Assembly (NCBI GenBank): GCA_958510875.1
Contig: OY294067.1
Location: 282,243,242 to 282,307,241, forward strand
From: Endomychus coccineus
Taxonomy: Eukaryota > Arthropoda > Insecta > Coleoptera > Endomychidae
Direction: 5' to 3'
DNA length: 64,000 nucleotides
Positions 37,628 through 48,536 of this stretch are shown piece by piece. Both the position numbers and the translations under genes were made by a program. The stretch's first letter is position 1. The number at the start of each line of letters is the position of its first letter. A model generated the notes under the pieces. It was not told where the DNA came from and made no database searches. It saw nothing but the letters and a program-made list of their open reading frames with translations.

Positions 37628-38478
37628 CTGAAATAAGAGACATAAGTTTGAGACCGCGTCAATGGTGGCCCCATATTTTGTTGTGGATTCTTGTGGATCA
37701 TTATTCATTTTCAAATTCAATTTTTTCGAAAGAAAAGTTGTCAACCGCTCTGATTTTATATCAGCGAAGTTGATGTTGTAATCGCCAGCCAAGATAAGTG
37801 GAAATTTATTACCATTTGTACCAGTATTTTCGACCCTTCTTCAGTGTACTCCAGTAAAGTGCGATGAATAAAATGCTCTACCTCGTCCAATTTTGGATTC
37901 GGAGAAATGTAAATTGCTACCATGACTATGTGTAGGCCATTTCTGAGTTTGCATAAGCACGCACAAATATCTCCAAAAAATGAGCGCCTAACATTAACAT
38001 CGCTAACGTGTGCAATATTTATTTCAATATTCGGAGTCATAATATTAGTTACATTATTATTATTTTGGTAGATAGCTACCCCACCTTTTGGAACAGTATC
38101 TCGTTTGAATTGAACAATACAATTGAAATTAGGTATTTCAATCGGATTATCATGCGCCATGCAAGATTCGGTAAGAAGTAACACATATGTTTGTCTCGTA
38201 ACTGAATCTTGTAAATCGTATTTGTGACTATTTAGACTTTGGCAATTGAAAGTCATTATTGAAATGCCATTTCTATTACTAAGGAAATCTAAGACACTTT
38301 GAGCTGTCGTCTGAACACTATTTAAAGGCAGTCTTTTGAATTCTTGCAATAAAGATGCAGTCGATGCAGCTTGCCTTCGATTATTATAAAACTTGAATGT
38401 AGAATTATCGTTTTTTGCCGTGATATACAATTTTTCAATATTAGTCACCCGAGAGAGCGCAACATAAACGAGTTCCTG
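37628..38478 (-). pseudogene. Helentron (Helitron-type) helicase tail fused to AP endonuclease
   Basis: Reading down from 38478, QELVYVALSRVTNIEKLYI is the last motif of a Pif1-type helicase (VALSRV arginine finger). After a linker the same frame continues into an endonuclease/exonuclease/phosphatase fold: MTFNCQSLNSHKYDL, LLLTESCMAHDN with the metal-binding glutamate, and VAIYISPNPKLDEV. A frameshift near 37800 is followed by LILAGDYNINFADI and TTKYGATIDAVSN, the rest of the active site. A helicase-endonuclease fusion is the hallmark of Helentrons, rolling-circle elements of animals. The Rep nuclease and most of the helicase are missing: at 38478 the frame stops abruptly at a different repeat. 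The relic is inactive. Confidence 0.85.
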
Positions 38479-38846
38479 TTATTTTTCGTTACGGAATTTC
38501 TTGATTCGGTCGCCGCGCTCAAAGCCCGCGATAAAAGCTATATGCAATATATGCAATAGCTTAATAGAAACAGGTACTCTCAGGTCTCTGCTACGCGCGT
38601 TATGTTTTTAGATAATTCGAACCTTCTAATTTCGATAGGTCACGTGAAAATCCCGGAGTCTAAAGCGCTAGAGTGTTATAACATTCGTATAAAATAGCAA
38701 AATTTCTCACTTTTAGAAACTTCAAATTAATTAATTAATTTGACACATGTTAGGTGTTTAGGTCTTACATTATTTTTCGTTACGGAATTTCTTGATTCGG
38801 TCGCCGCACTCAAAGCCCGCGATAAAAGCTATATGCAATAGCTTAA
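38479..38846. repeat. 75-85 bp sequence duplicated 291 bp apart beside the Helentron
   Basis: TTATTTTTCGTTACGGAATT, then CTTGATTCGGTCGCCGC, then TCAAAGCCCGCGATAAAAGC occur at 38479-38563 and again at 38770-38846. The copies are nearly identical, and the first has an extra ATATGCAAT. It borders the Helentron exactly where the helicase frame is cut. GCAATAGCTT followed by a CG-rich stretch also occurs (minus) near 37345, so these may be Helentron-end sequences. Confidence 0.75.
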
Positions 38847-39320
38847 AAATTTCTTACTTGTTATGAACAAATTCAATAACAAAATAAAACAAACAGAATT
38901 TTTATAAAAAGAAAATTACTAGAAACTGCTATTATGATAGCATTTAGGAGCAAAATATTATAAATCATAGATGAAACTAGTTTATCACTTCAAAATTTTG
39001 ATACTACTATTCATAGCATTTTTGTGCAGTCGAAACGAAATACCGCATCATTTAACCTTTACAAATAATCCGAAAGTATACAATTTTTCGGATGTGATGA
39101 GTAGAAAACGAATACGCAGCAGAAAAATACGACTTTTAAAAAAAGGACTTTGTTAAATATAACTTTATTTGAAAAAACGTATTTTGGAATTTCGAAGTTT
39201 ACATACAATTAAATGTTTTGATGAATGAATGAACTGTGAAAACTTTCTTGTTTTTATCTTTAAAAAATTTAAATGAAGACACAATTAGAAAGAATGTTGC
39301 AAAGTTGTGCGAAACGTATA

Positions 39321-40218
39321 CGAGGTATGGCAATTAAGTTCCGAGACTGATTTTTTCAAATTAAAACCAGCTTAGCGAGAATAATGTAAAGGGCGTGGTT
39401 TTAATCTGTATTTATCCCTTGACCTTGGGTAAAATTTTCAAGTGGCTACAATAAACAGTCTTGTTGTAATCGTGAAATAACAAACGTGAAAAAATTACAC
39501 TCGCCGAAAAAATGTTGAATATGAAAATTGAGCAAAGAGTTAATATAAAGTTGTTGTTAAAGTCCGCGACGGAAACCTATGAAAATTTGCAGACGGTTTA
39601 TGGGGATCATTGCCTATCCCGTGCCAGAGTTTTTGAGTGGTACAAACGTTTTCAGAAGGGTAGGGAGAATGTTGAAGATGACGAGCGCCACGGGCGGCCT
39701 GTGACTTCAAAAAGTGACTTGAACGTTCGAAAAGTAACAGAGATTGTTCGAAAAGACCGTCGATTAAGTATAAGGGCCATTGCGAAGGCTCCGAGAAAAG
39801 ATTCGTAAAAAGAGAAATGTGGAAAGAGAACTCCTGGATTTTCCATCAAGACAATGCGCCGGCTCACAACACGTACTCTGTCAAGGATTATTTCGCCAAA
39901 AACCAGGTCACAGTCATGGAGCATCCACCATATTCGCCGGATTTAGCACCCTGCGACTTCTACCTGTTCCAAAAAATCAAATCCTGCTTGAAAGGAACCC
40001 GCCATGAGTCATTAGAAGACGTAAAAAAAAAATCGGCGCAGCTACTCAACAATCTGTCGGACGATGACCTGCAGCACTGCTTCGCACAGTGGAAAATTGG
40101 CATGAAGCGGTGTAGGGATGCGGAAGGAGTATATTGAAGGGGAAGAATAAAAAAGTGTACAAAATTAAAAAATTAATATGTTATAGCAATAGTCTCGGAA
40201 CTTAATTGCCACACCTCG
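39321..40218. mobile_element. Mariner element, internally deleted, both ends present
   Basis: The ends CGAGGTATGGCAATTAAGTT and AACTTAATTGCCACACCTCG are inverted repeats with one mismatch, continuing through CCGAGACT. A TA target duplication flanks them at 39319-39320 and 40219-40220. The element is 898 bp, short for a mariner (about 1.3 kb), and the missing part is the middle of the transposase gene. Confidence 0.95.
39512..40137 (+). pseudogene. Mariner transposase with central deletion
   Basis: The first frame (39512-39808) begins near the start of a mariner transposase. It shows the paired helix-turn-helix region with VYGDHCLSRARVFEWYKRF and RHGRPVTSKSDLNVRKV, ending at RRLSIRAIAKA. It then jumps to the C-terminal third: WIFHQDNAPAHNT with the second catalytic aspartate, YSPDLAPCDFYLFQKIKS with the third, and a tail ending DAEGVY and a stop at 40137. 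The central segment, including the first catalytic aspartate, is deleted (roughly 380 bp), and the halves are in different frames. It cannot make an active enzyme, though the ends might still be mobilised by a related transposase. Confidence 0.93.
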
Positions 40219-40220
40219 TA

Positions 40221-41884
40221 TAGACGATTTAGAAAATAATTTTATAGAAAATGTCTTTTAAAACACTTGGTTTAAGATCACAAAACTGAGCATTTAAAAA
40301 CCTAAATAGGTGTGATATTATTAATCAATTTGCAAAGGAAAAAGCTGGGAAAATAAATATATGTTACTTTTGTTTTCTGTTTACTGTAAAGTTTGTTGTT
40401 GTTCATATAGTCTTTTTGCAATGTTGTATGAATTTTACGCTTTTGTTTAGCGTAATGGTAATGAATTGGCCTTTTCGAGCCATTTCATGTAGTTTCTTAT
40501 GATGAGGGGCGCATTATTTTTAGTAGCCCACGAGCGTCGAATATCTTAGGACAGCAATAGGGTTCTAGAAATAAAATGAATAAAATTTCAAAAAAACAAG
40601 TCGGGCCCACCGGGCCTCAAATCCTCCGAGGCTCCTATGCGTCGCGAATATTTGAATACCTACCGTCTGACGATGACGTAATAACGCTGAAACTCAAGTA
40701 ACGGAGGTTACAGAAGTGATATCTAACAGTATTGTTTAATTTTACGATATGAGTAAATGTTCTATTTAAATCATGGAATCCCGAATTAGTCGTAAATACC
40801 AGTACAAATAATGTGCATTGGTTTTACGGAATTTCATTATCCATGTTGATGTGGATAGCCATCATACGGATGAACGGGATTTGCTGCAAGATCTACATTG
40901 TAATAGAGAATATCCATAGGCGATCATAAGCTCTTAGGATGTAGCGTACAAGGAGCCCAGCAAAGCTACGGAATTAACTGTATGTGGTAGTTTCCTTTTT
41001 ATTATGCATATAACCAACAAGACCACTTGTTTCTTAATTTGATGATAGTGATGAATAAGATACTGAATTAGTGAATTCGTAGAATAATATCAAACACAAA
41101 CTTCTTATAGTATACAGGTTTCAAATAAAATAGATCAGTCAAAACTTTGAAATCACTGCATGTGTGATTGAAGAAGTCTTATCTTCTGTAATTATCCTTC
41201 GTTTTATATATGGTAGAATTGTTGTATTCGTGATAGCTTTTAGGTTTCAAATATATGTAATGTCAATTAAAAGCCTATAAAGTATTTTCACTGTTGGCTA
41301 TGGTTTACTCATAATAATTATGATCTCAATTGATACTTTTCTTGTGTTTTGCCTTAGTGGTGCTTAATCAAATGGTGCTATCACTGCAGACAATTGAACA
41401 ATTGAAATTACCAAGAACGAGCCCCCAAAATTGGTTACTATCCACCGTCCACACTATTCTGGAATCCGTGTTCTGCGAATATATTCTATTCCAGCAAAAT
41501 TTGTTGGTAGTAATGAGCGACTCTTTATTTGTCAATTAATTTGGACTATTGGTTTGACATTTGATAAAATTATAGGCCATTCTGGGCGACTTTCAGGCAA
41601 GATTTCAAACATTCACTGTGATTATTTTTATTACTTCAGTGTTGTTTCAGTAATGGTTTTGGGAATATTTGAATTATGAGAGAAAAATTTGTGTTTAGTT
41701 TGTTTTCTCTTATTCAAAACAAACACAATATGACCGATAAGTGAATTGCTTCTATAAACAAATGATAATCGAAGAACATGTACAATGACAGATGTGTCTC
41801 AGAAACGGAAGTTTCAAATTGAAAATGATCCATCATATATTATATTGACAAATTGTACATATATATGTAAAAAGCAATTAGCAC
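40221..41884. other. No recognised gene
   Basis: AT-rich with overlapping short frames at 41330-41679 (+) that have no recognised similarity. CGGGCCCACCGGGCC at 40603-40617 is a short GC palindrome-like spot. Confidence 0.45.
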
Positions 41885-43345
41885 TCATTCACTCACTGAC
41901 TCATTCATCACGAAATCTCTGAAATGTAAAGCGGACCAACTTGAATGTTGGCTTTTATTATACTTTGACTACACGAGAGGGAAACCAATGTTCGAAGAAC
42001 ATAGTGTGAGCCAGCTGTGGAATGTTGGGAGAGGAAATATACATTCGGATTATTCTTGATGGTTTGGAGGTTATAGCGATAGGGAGAGACCTCACTAGTA
42101 AGAGAGTTCCACAACTTCACTGTTCGATAGAACAACTTGACAATGAAGGGGTGACTAGTTTGAACTCGTCTAGTCCGCTTATCTGGAATCTCTCGTGGTG
42201 GAACAACAGACGAGAGTTATGATGAACACCGATCATGGACATATCTATAGAAAAAGGAGAGGAGATCTCCCACCTTCGTACGATGTTCTAGAGAGGTCAA
42301 TAAACTCTTAAGTGTGACATCATCAATCATACGAATAGCTCTCTTTTGCATATAATCCAAGAGCTTCAGCGTATGTTTGGGAACCGAACTCCAAACAGGT
42401 GAACAGTACTCCAGGACAGGTAGAATCTGTGTTTGTAGATTATAAGGAGCCGCTGGGATGTAAAGTAGCTCTTGGCACGGAATAGAATACCAAGTTTTTG
42501 TTTAGCGGTTTTCGCAATGGATCGCACATGATTATCCTATGAGAGCTGGTGGTGATCTCGAGTATGGGTATGGAAGACGTCATACGATTGTACCTGACAT
42601 CATCATATTAGAGACTGTGGGATCTGCCTTCCTGGAGAAGACGCAGACTTGAGTTTTGGTTGCCTTAAACTCTATTAGATTATCAGATCCCCATTTCAAA
42701 ATATTTGCCAGATCTCCATTAATTGCTTCGACCTGTCTTTGTCTCACTCCTCTGGCTTCATTGGATGGTATCGGGGCTCTATATGAGGAAGCGGGACAGG
42801 TGGTCACTTCCACCAGATCGTTTATATGGAGCAGAAACAGGTGCCAAGACAGGTTTCTGTGGATCACCAGCGTTGATAGCCATCGGACAATACTCCGTCA
42901 ACCACCATATGGAGTGATCTGATATGTTCCTTATGCGACGTAGGCACCCGCTAAGAACTGATTTTTCGAAAGTCAATCCCAAACGGAGTAAAAGGGATTC
43001 GATATATTTTGACAGCTAATGTAATCACGTAAAATTTACATGACACACAAATCCACAGATTAAATGATAAATATCACAGTTCGGACTGTCTATGCTATGA
43101 CATAACAACCATCAACATGACAGTTGACGTTTGTATGACGGACAGCTGATACATTGACAGTCATATAATGTCCGTGACACATTCCATAACATGGAAATAT
43201 CTATTAATTTATATCGAAATAGTCACTTGATAAGTATAATTTTACATCTTTCCATGTTTCTACTCATTTGAAATATAAGTCTTGAAACTTAGGGAATAAC
43301 ATCGCGGCGGCGGAACTGACGCTTTCTTCTACTGGTATTAGTTGT
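41885..43345 (-). repeat. Dispersed repeat family R, copy 2, split by a LINE
   Basis: The minus-strand repeat runs from 43345 to 42920 and resumes at 41956-41885, where GCCAACATTCAAGTTGGTCC and the (TGAG)-rich tail complete the end seen uninterrupted at 28718-28760. The LINE at 41957-42919 occupies the gap. About 65 bp around 43105-43140 are also extra relative to copy 1. Confidence 0.75.
41957..42919 (-). pseudogene. LINE fragment inserted in repeat R
   Basis: Same family as the copy at 17860-19615, with the 3' portion matching almost base for base (CTACACGAGAGGG, TGTTCGAAGAACAT). It starts in the middle of the RT palm (SLHMVVDGVLSD). It continues through LFLLHINDLVEVTTCP and RQRQVEAINGDLANILKWGS near 42745-42690, FKATKTQVCVFSRKAD, and a thumb region in broken frames. 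It ends with VKLWNSLTSEVSPYRYNLQT near 42120-42060 and a decayed C-terminus. The FADD box between LVEVTTCP and APIPSNEAR is deleted, removing the catalytic aspartates. The 5' truncation fits target-primed integration. Confidence 0.87.
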
Positions 43346-44225
43346 TCCAGCTAGTTATTCTATATATTTCAGCAAAATATTCCTATAATCAAACGTACGT
43401 GAAATATTCCAGGTGAGGTTTGGATTTCAAACACCTGTATTTGAGAAGAGCGACAAATATTTATCCAACAAATCATTCAATTTGGAAATGGCAGCGTAAA
43501 TTCTGGTAAAGAGTATGTCATAATAATATTTGCATTGTCAATTCTCATTCTGCGTTGCACTGGGACTCGCCAACATAAATTCGTTCCACAGAGTGTAACT
43601 TTTATTTGTGCGAATATCTTGCGTTTCATCGGTTCCACTCCCTGCCATTCATTTTACTTTAGGCTATATGTAGTATAAAACTTTATTGGTCCTTTTATTT
43701 TGATGCCCATCGAATTTAACTTTCACGTGTATGTAATTTTCTGCATCGCAATGTTAGTTCGAATTTCACGGTCTACCAATTACATTTTTGTACTCATCAC
43801 ATGTTGTATCGGCTTTTGATTACAAATTCAATTTGTGGCACTTTTTACCCTAATGCCTTTTTAACCTCCAGTTCGTGTAATCTCATATACAGTTACATTT
43901 GTTCGAATTTCAACATTTAGCAACTACATTTTTGTACGTTTCACTTTTATTTTCGTATTGAATTTGATCAATAAACCGGACTCATTTTTGTTTTTCATAT
44001 TTTTGAACTTATACTTCGACTCACATCATATGACTCACTCGAACATATCTAGCAGAGTAGCAGATTATGTTATTGAAGGTCTTCCTCAAGTCTACAAATA
44101 AGCTTATCACTTCCCCATTTCTACTTCCTTCACTGTACGTGGTATAAAGGGAAAGAAAGTATTGTTATCGACGTAACACACTGTGGAGACAATTGCGTCG
44201 TTCCTATTGGTCGTATCAATTTGGA
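43346..44225. other. No recognised gene
   Basis: No open frame or repeat recognised; moderately AT-rich. Confidence 0.45.
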
Positions 44226-46445
44226 ATTTTGCAGATCGCTTTGAAGTGGTTAAACTTTATGTCGAGCTTCGGCAACTGCCAGTAATTGCCCCAACGGAAC
44301 CAACGAACTTCCCAAAGATGGGCGCAAGGAGGACATATTGGATACAGAAATAAAAAGACATTGTACATCCTTATCGGATTATAACAAAGGAGGAATTGGG
44401 CTCGGATTATAACCCAGTGCATCTTACGGTAGGACATGAAGCCGAAGAGAAGGCCGCCTACAACACTAAATTTTCGAACTACGAGAGGATGAAACAACTT
44501 ATAAACCTAAACCCCCAAAGCCTGAGAATACGAAATACGGACGCGCTAGAAAACGCAATAAGTCATTTCGACAGAACAATAAAAACGGTCTTCAACGTAT
44601 CAACAACTATCACCGGGAAAGACATTAAAACGGCACACATCGCTCATAGCATTAAAAACCTCATCTAACAGAAAACAGGGCAAGAAAGGCATTTCATGGG
44701 ACGAAATTACCTCAAGTTAAAGCGGTGTTAAATAGGCTGAAAACAGAAATTCAGTATGCCCTATCAGAGTACAGGAACGAAAAATTCAACATAAAACTAG
44801 AAACATACAACGAGGAAAATTTATCGTTCTGAGTTTTCGCGAAAAGCTAAGGGGAACAAGCATCGCGATACCCACACTCAAATTAGAAAATGGTAACGCA
44901 GCAGCGACAGATCTCAAGAAACCCAAGTAAACTACCCCCACACAATCAAAAAGTATAAAATGGGGTGAAGCTTATGCTAAGGATAGAGTAGTATTTATTT
45001 ACAGAAGCAACAAAAGAGGAAATCAGATAATAAAAAGCACCAAGATCCGGAAAGCTCCCGGCAGCCATAAGATTACAAATAAGATATTGAAAAATATACT
45101 GGAAAATGCTCTAGAATACTTAGTAGAAATTGCAATCGGCCTCCTCAAACACAGGCAATATCCAAAGAACCAGAAAACAATGAAACCAGTAATGCTCTCC
45201 AAACCGAATGAACCTAGAAATAGTCTATCAAGTTATAGACCGATAAGTTTACTATCGAACGTGAGTAAAATAGTCTAGAGAACCAGGTTGAACCAGCTAA
45301 GAAAACCAAAACATAATCCCGGACGAACAACATGGGTTTCGCAAAGAGCATAGCAAGACGTACCAACTAGCTAGAATATCTGGGAAGATTATAGAAGGGC
45401 ACAACAAGAAAATGCTTACCAGTGCAGTGTTCCTAGATATAGCCAAAGCCTATGACAAGGTATGGCACGTTGGACTGATACTTAAGATGTACAGATACAA
45501 CCTACCAATAGCCTAACTGAAGCTCATAGATTCATACCAGACGGGGAGCAGATTTAGAACTAGGGTAAATGGTATCACGTCAGAAGAAAGACAAGCCAAG
45601 GAAGGTGTACCGCAAGGACCAATCCTCGGACCAGTACTCTAAAACTTGTATACCGCAGATATATCTAAGACAATAAGTAGACTTGGCGCAATATGCAGAC
45701 GACTTAGGCACATTATGCCAACACATCCAAAAAAATGCGTACAAGCAAGGCTTCAAAGATACATCACCAACTTCGAGTGGTTTAACAAATGGCGAATAGA
45801 AGTGAATGCCACAAAATGCCAAGCTATAATGTTCTCAACGAGAGACATTAAACACAAGCCGACGAAAGATGAGATAAACATGAAAAAGATACCTTGGTTG
45901 AAAGAAGTGAATTACTTGAGAGGCCAGACAAGAAGCTAACTTTCATTCCTCACCTAACGAAAATAAAGAAAAAGACAAATCAGATAAAGAGGCACCTATA
46001 TCCGCTACTCAACAGGAAAAGCAAACTAAGTACCAAAAGTAAATTAAAGATCTATGCTTCTGTGATAATAACATACGCCGCCTAAATATGGTTACAAGCA
46101 TCACCCGCGCAACTAAAGAATCTGCAAATAATACAGAATAGGCTAATCAGATCCTGTCTAGGTGCACCATATTACGTAACAAACGACGTAGTTCATAGGG
46201 ATACAGGAATACCTAAAATTGAGAGAATTATTCGGAAACAGGCGACAAACACATACCGAAAGATGGAAACGTATAGAAACCCCAGAATCAGAGCGGCAGC
46301 AGCGGCTTATGACCTGATGTTGAAGCCAAAGTACAAGAAGCCAAGAACGGCCAAAACTATTTATCGCCCAAAATGGACAATAAAGAAGAAACAAACAACA
46401 ATAAGGAAAAGAGCTTTCAATAAAAACGCAGCGCTAAACAAATGA
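44226..46445 (+). pseudogene. Jockey-like LINE, 5'-truncated, multiply frameshifted
   Basis: The order of domains is clear. The end of the AP endonuclease comes first: APTEPTNFPKMGARR near 44275-44330, then ELGSDYNPVHLTVG at about 44394-44435, the SDHxPV motif. The RT domain follows: KAPGSHKITNKILKN near 45050-45100, SLSSYRPISLLSNVSK near 45226-45272, HGFRKEHSKTYQLA near 45330-45370. Next are the motif-A block AVFLDIAKAYDKVWH near 45425-45470, EGVPQGPILGPVL near 45604-45643, AQYADDLGTLCQ near 45687-45722 with the catalytic pair in a shifted frame, FNKWRIEVNATKCQ near 45783-45825, and thumb/tail blocks to RAFNKNAALNK and a stop near 46443. At least six frame changes and several stops separate them. 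The endonuclease N-terminus and any ORF1 are absent. Confidence 0.9.
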
Positions 46446-47156
46446 AGGATCTTAAGTAGTACTTGTAACTAGGAACTGTATTGTTTTTGGGCGTTTTAGC
46501 GTTGTTTGAAGTAGTATTTTTGACATTCAGTTTTTAAAATGGAATTAAAAATTCTCATTTTAAGATTGAAGTCAGTTTATTCCATCCGATTACTCTGTGA
46601 CAGCAGGTGTCAGTATAAAATAAGGTTGTATTAGTGTGAATCATAGAAATAGGAAGGCAAGCAGTGGCATAGCCTGATAATTTTGCGTGGAAGACATTAT
46701 CTTGTCTAATAAAAAGGATAGAGAATGTTTACAAACAATAAGCAGTGGCGTATCAGTTTTAGATAAATTAATTGATTTGAATATTTTAAAAAATTTCATG
46801 AGTAGAATGTGATAACAAAAACATGTATTTTAAAATTAAACAGAATCATTAACAAGTATAACTAACGCAGATAACGAAAATGGTTGATGTCGAGAATAAA
46901 TAAATTCAAAAGAATTCATATTGCACGTTCCATTGTCCGAAAATATTAATAAAATTTCACTTGAGATCAAATAAATCGAAATTTTATTTTTCAAAAACTG
47001 TTTATCAAGTTAAAAAATATTCTTACAATTTGGCAACTTATTGAACAGTTACTATTCTCCAGCCACATCTTCCAAGATATTATTCTTAGGTGTCTAGAAA
47101 ATAGCATACCAGCATGAGTTGTTTCTCAATTAATATAAATAAGTCAATATTTCGAT

Positions 47157-48130
47157 CAGGGTTGGGAATTATACAGTATAACGTATAATGCAGTATGATA
47201 TCTACGGAAATAAATATCCGTATTGAACGGTATTATGCAATATTATACAGTATTAAACACATGATTAGGCACATTTGCAGCATAATCTTCTATTATAAGA
47301 ATATATCCTTCACCTTCATAAACAAAGCATTGCATGGCTCAGTATAAAATTTCCTCCAGGGTCTGTAGAAATAGAAACACATTTTTGAGACATTCACTTT
47401 TGATTGCAAATTATTAGCACCCCATTTATAGAAACAAAAACTAAACGAGCAACAAATAAACCAAGTGAGTGAGCCCCTATTATAAAATTTCAATGCTACT
47501 GGCTTTGAAGACTCGATTGAATTTAATATCTCCTTAACCATAACAAATATCTAAAAGAATATTTGCAATGGTAATCAGCCCCTAACAAATGCGAAAGTCT
47601 TGGGAGCCTTGCTAAAAAGTTCTTAAATATACCTGCATCGTCTCCTCAACTAGAACGAGTTTTTAGCAATTAGGTCAGGTGTGCATAACAAATTGTGCAA
47701 CACCAAAGGAACAGAGGTCCTTGAATTTAGTGAAGATTATGGATTAAAAATATAGATAGGTCAGTGCTAAATCAAATGATTACTAGCAATAGGAATCGTC
47801 ATTCAATCAAGTTCAGTTGTATTATTCTATTTGTTTGGTATTAATGAAAATAACTGTATTTTTGTGTTCAAACGTTGAAGAGTTTAATGGTAATTTCTCT
47901 ATCAGTAAATATTAAATTCTTTTCATTTATCAATGTAATAAATACATACCTTGATAGAGTTCCTAGCTTATATTTAAAATAGCAGATAGATGATAAAAAA
48001 ATATGTTTGGGAATCTTTTTATTCTACTTTAAAACCTATAATACGTTAATTTTATACTGCAGAATTATATACCATTTTATAAGACGTTTAATACATATTA
48101 TACAAAACGTATTCTATGTTCCTAACCCAG
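47157..48130. mobile_element. hAT element nested in the P element
   Basis: The ends are CAGGGTTGGGAA (47157-47168) and TTCCTAACCCAG (48119-48130), inverted with two mismatches. The 8-bp direct repeat ATTTCGAT at 47149-47156 and 48131-48138 is the size hAT transposases make. It is only 974 bp, with a transposase scrap at 47609-47752, so it is an internally deleted, non-autonomous copy. Subterminal ACAGTAT/TATTATACAGTATTA words are repeated near the left end. Confidence 0.88.
47609..47752 (+). pseudogene. hAT transposase C-terminal (dimerisation) fragment
   Basis: Plus-strand LAKKFLNIPASSPQLERVFS at 47609-47668 matches the hAT C-terminal dimerisation motif (usually ...IPATSAPSERVFS). After a frameshift, SGVHNKLCNTKGTEVLEF continues like the following helix. 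Nothing of the catalytic core is left. The opposite-strand frame at 47293-47541 is not considered a gene. Confidence 0.75.
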
Positions 48131-48536
48131 ATTTCGATATTACTGTAAGTGAATAGAACATTGGAACATTGGACAAAAGTAACACAATCTTAGAAATAAA
48201 TATTTACAAAGGTATGGAAAATAGGCAAGATCACTATCGTGCGAATTCAGTTTAAATTGCACATATAACTGGAATATAGCAATAAAATAATATGTATGCA
48301 TGATTTTTCAAACAATACATGCTGTATTATTCAAATCGTATTTTTAGTGTTCTCCCCTATACAACCATATTATTGATTTCTAAATAGCACTGTTCTAGTT
48401 AAAATTGAACATACTCTTTTACTCTCATCTGACTGTTTACAATGGTGGTGTAATCCTACAGCAAAATATTTTTTTTATATAATTTGCTTAATTTGAAACT
48501 ATGGTTTTCTATGGCTCTTCTTCATAAATATGATCA

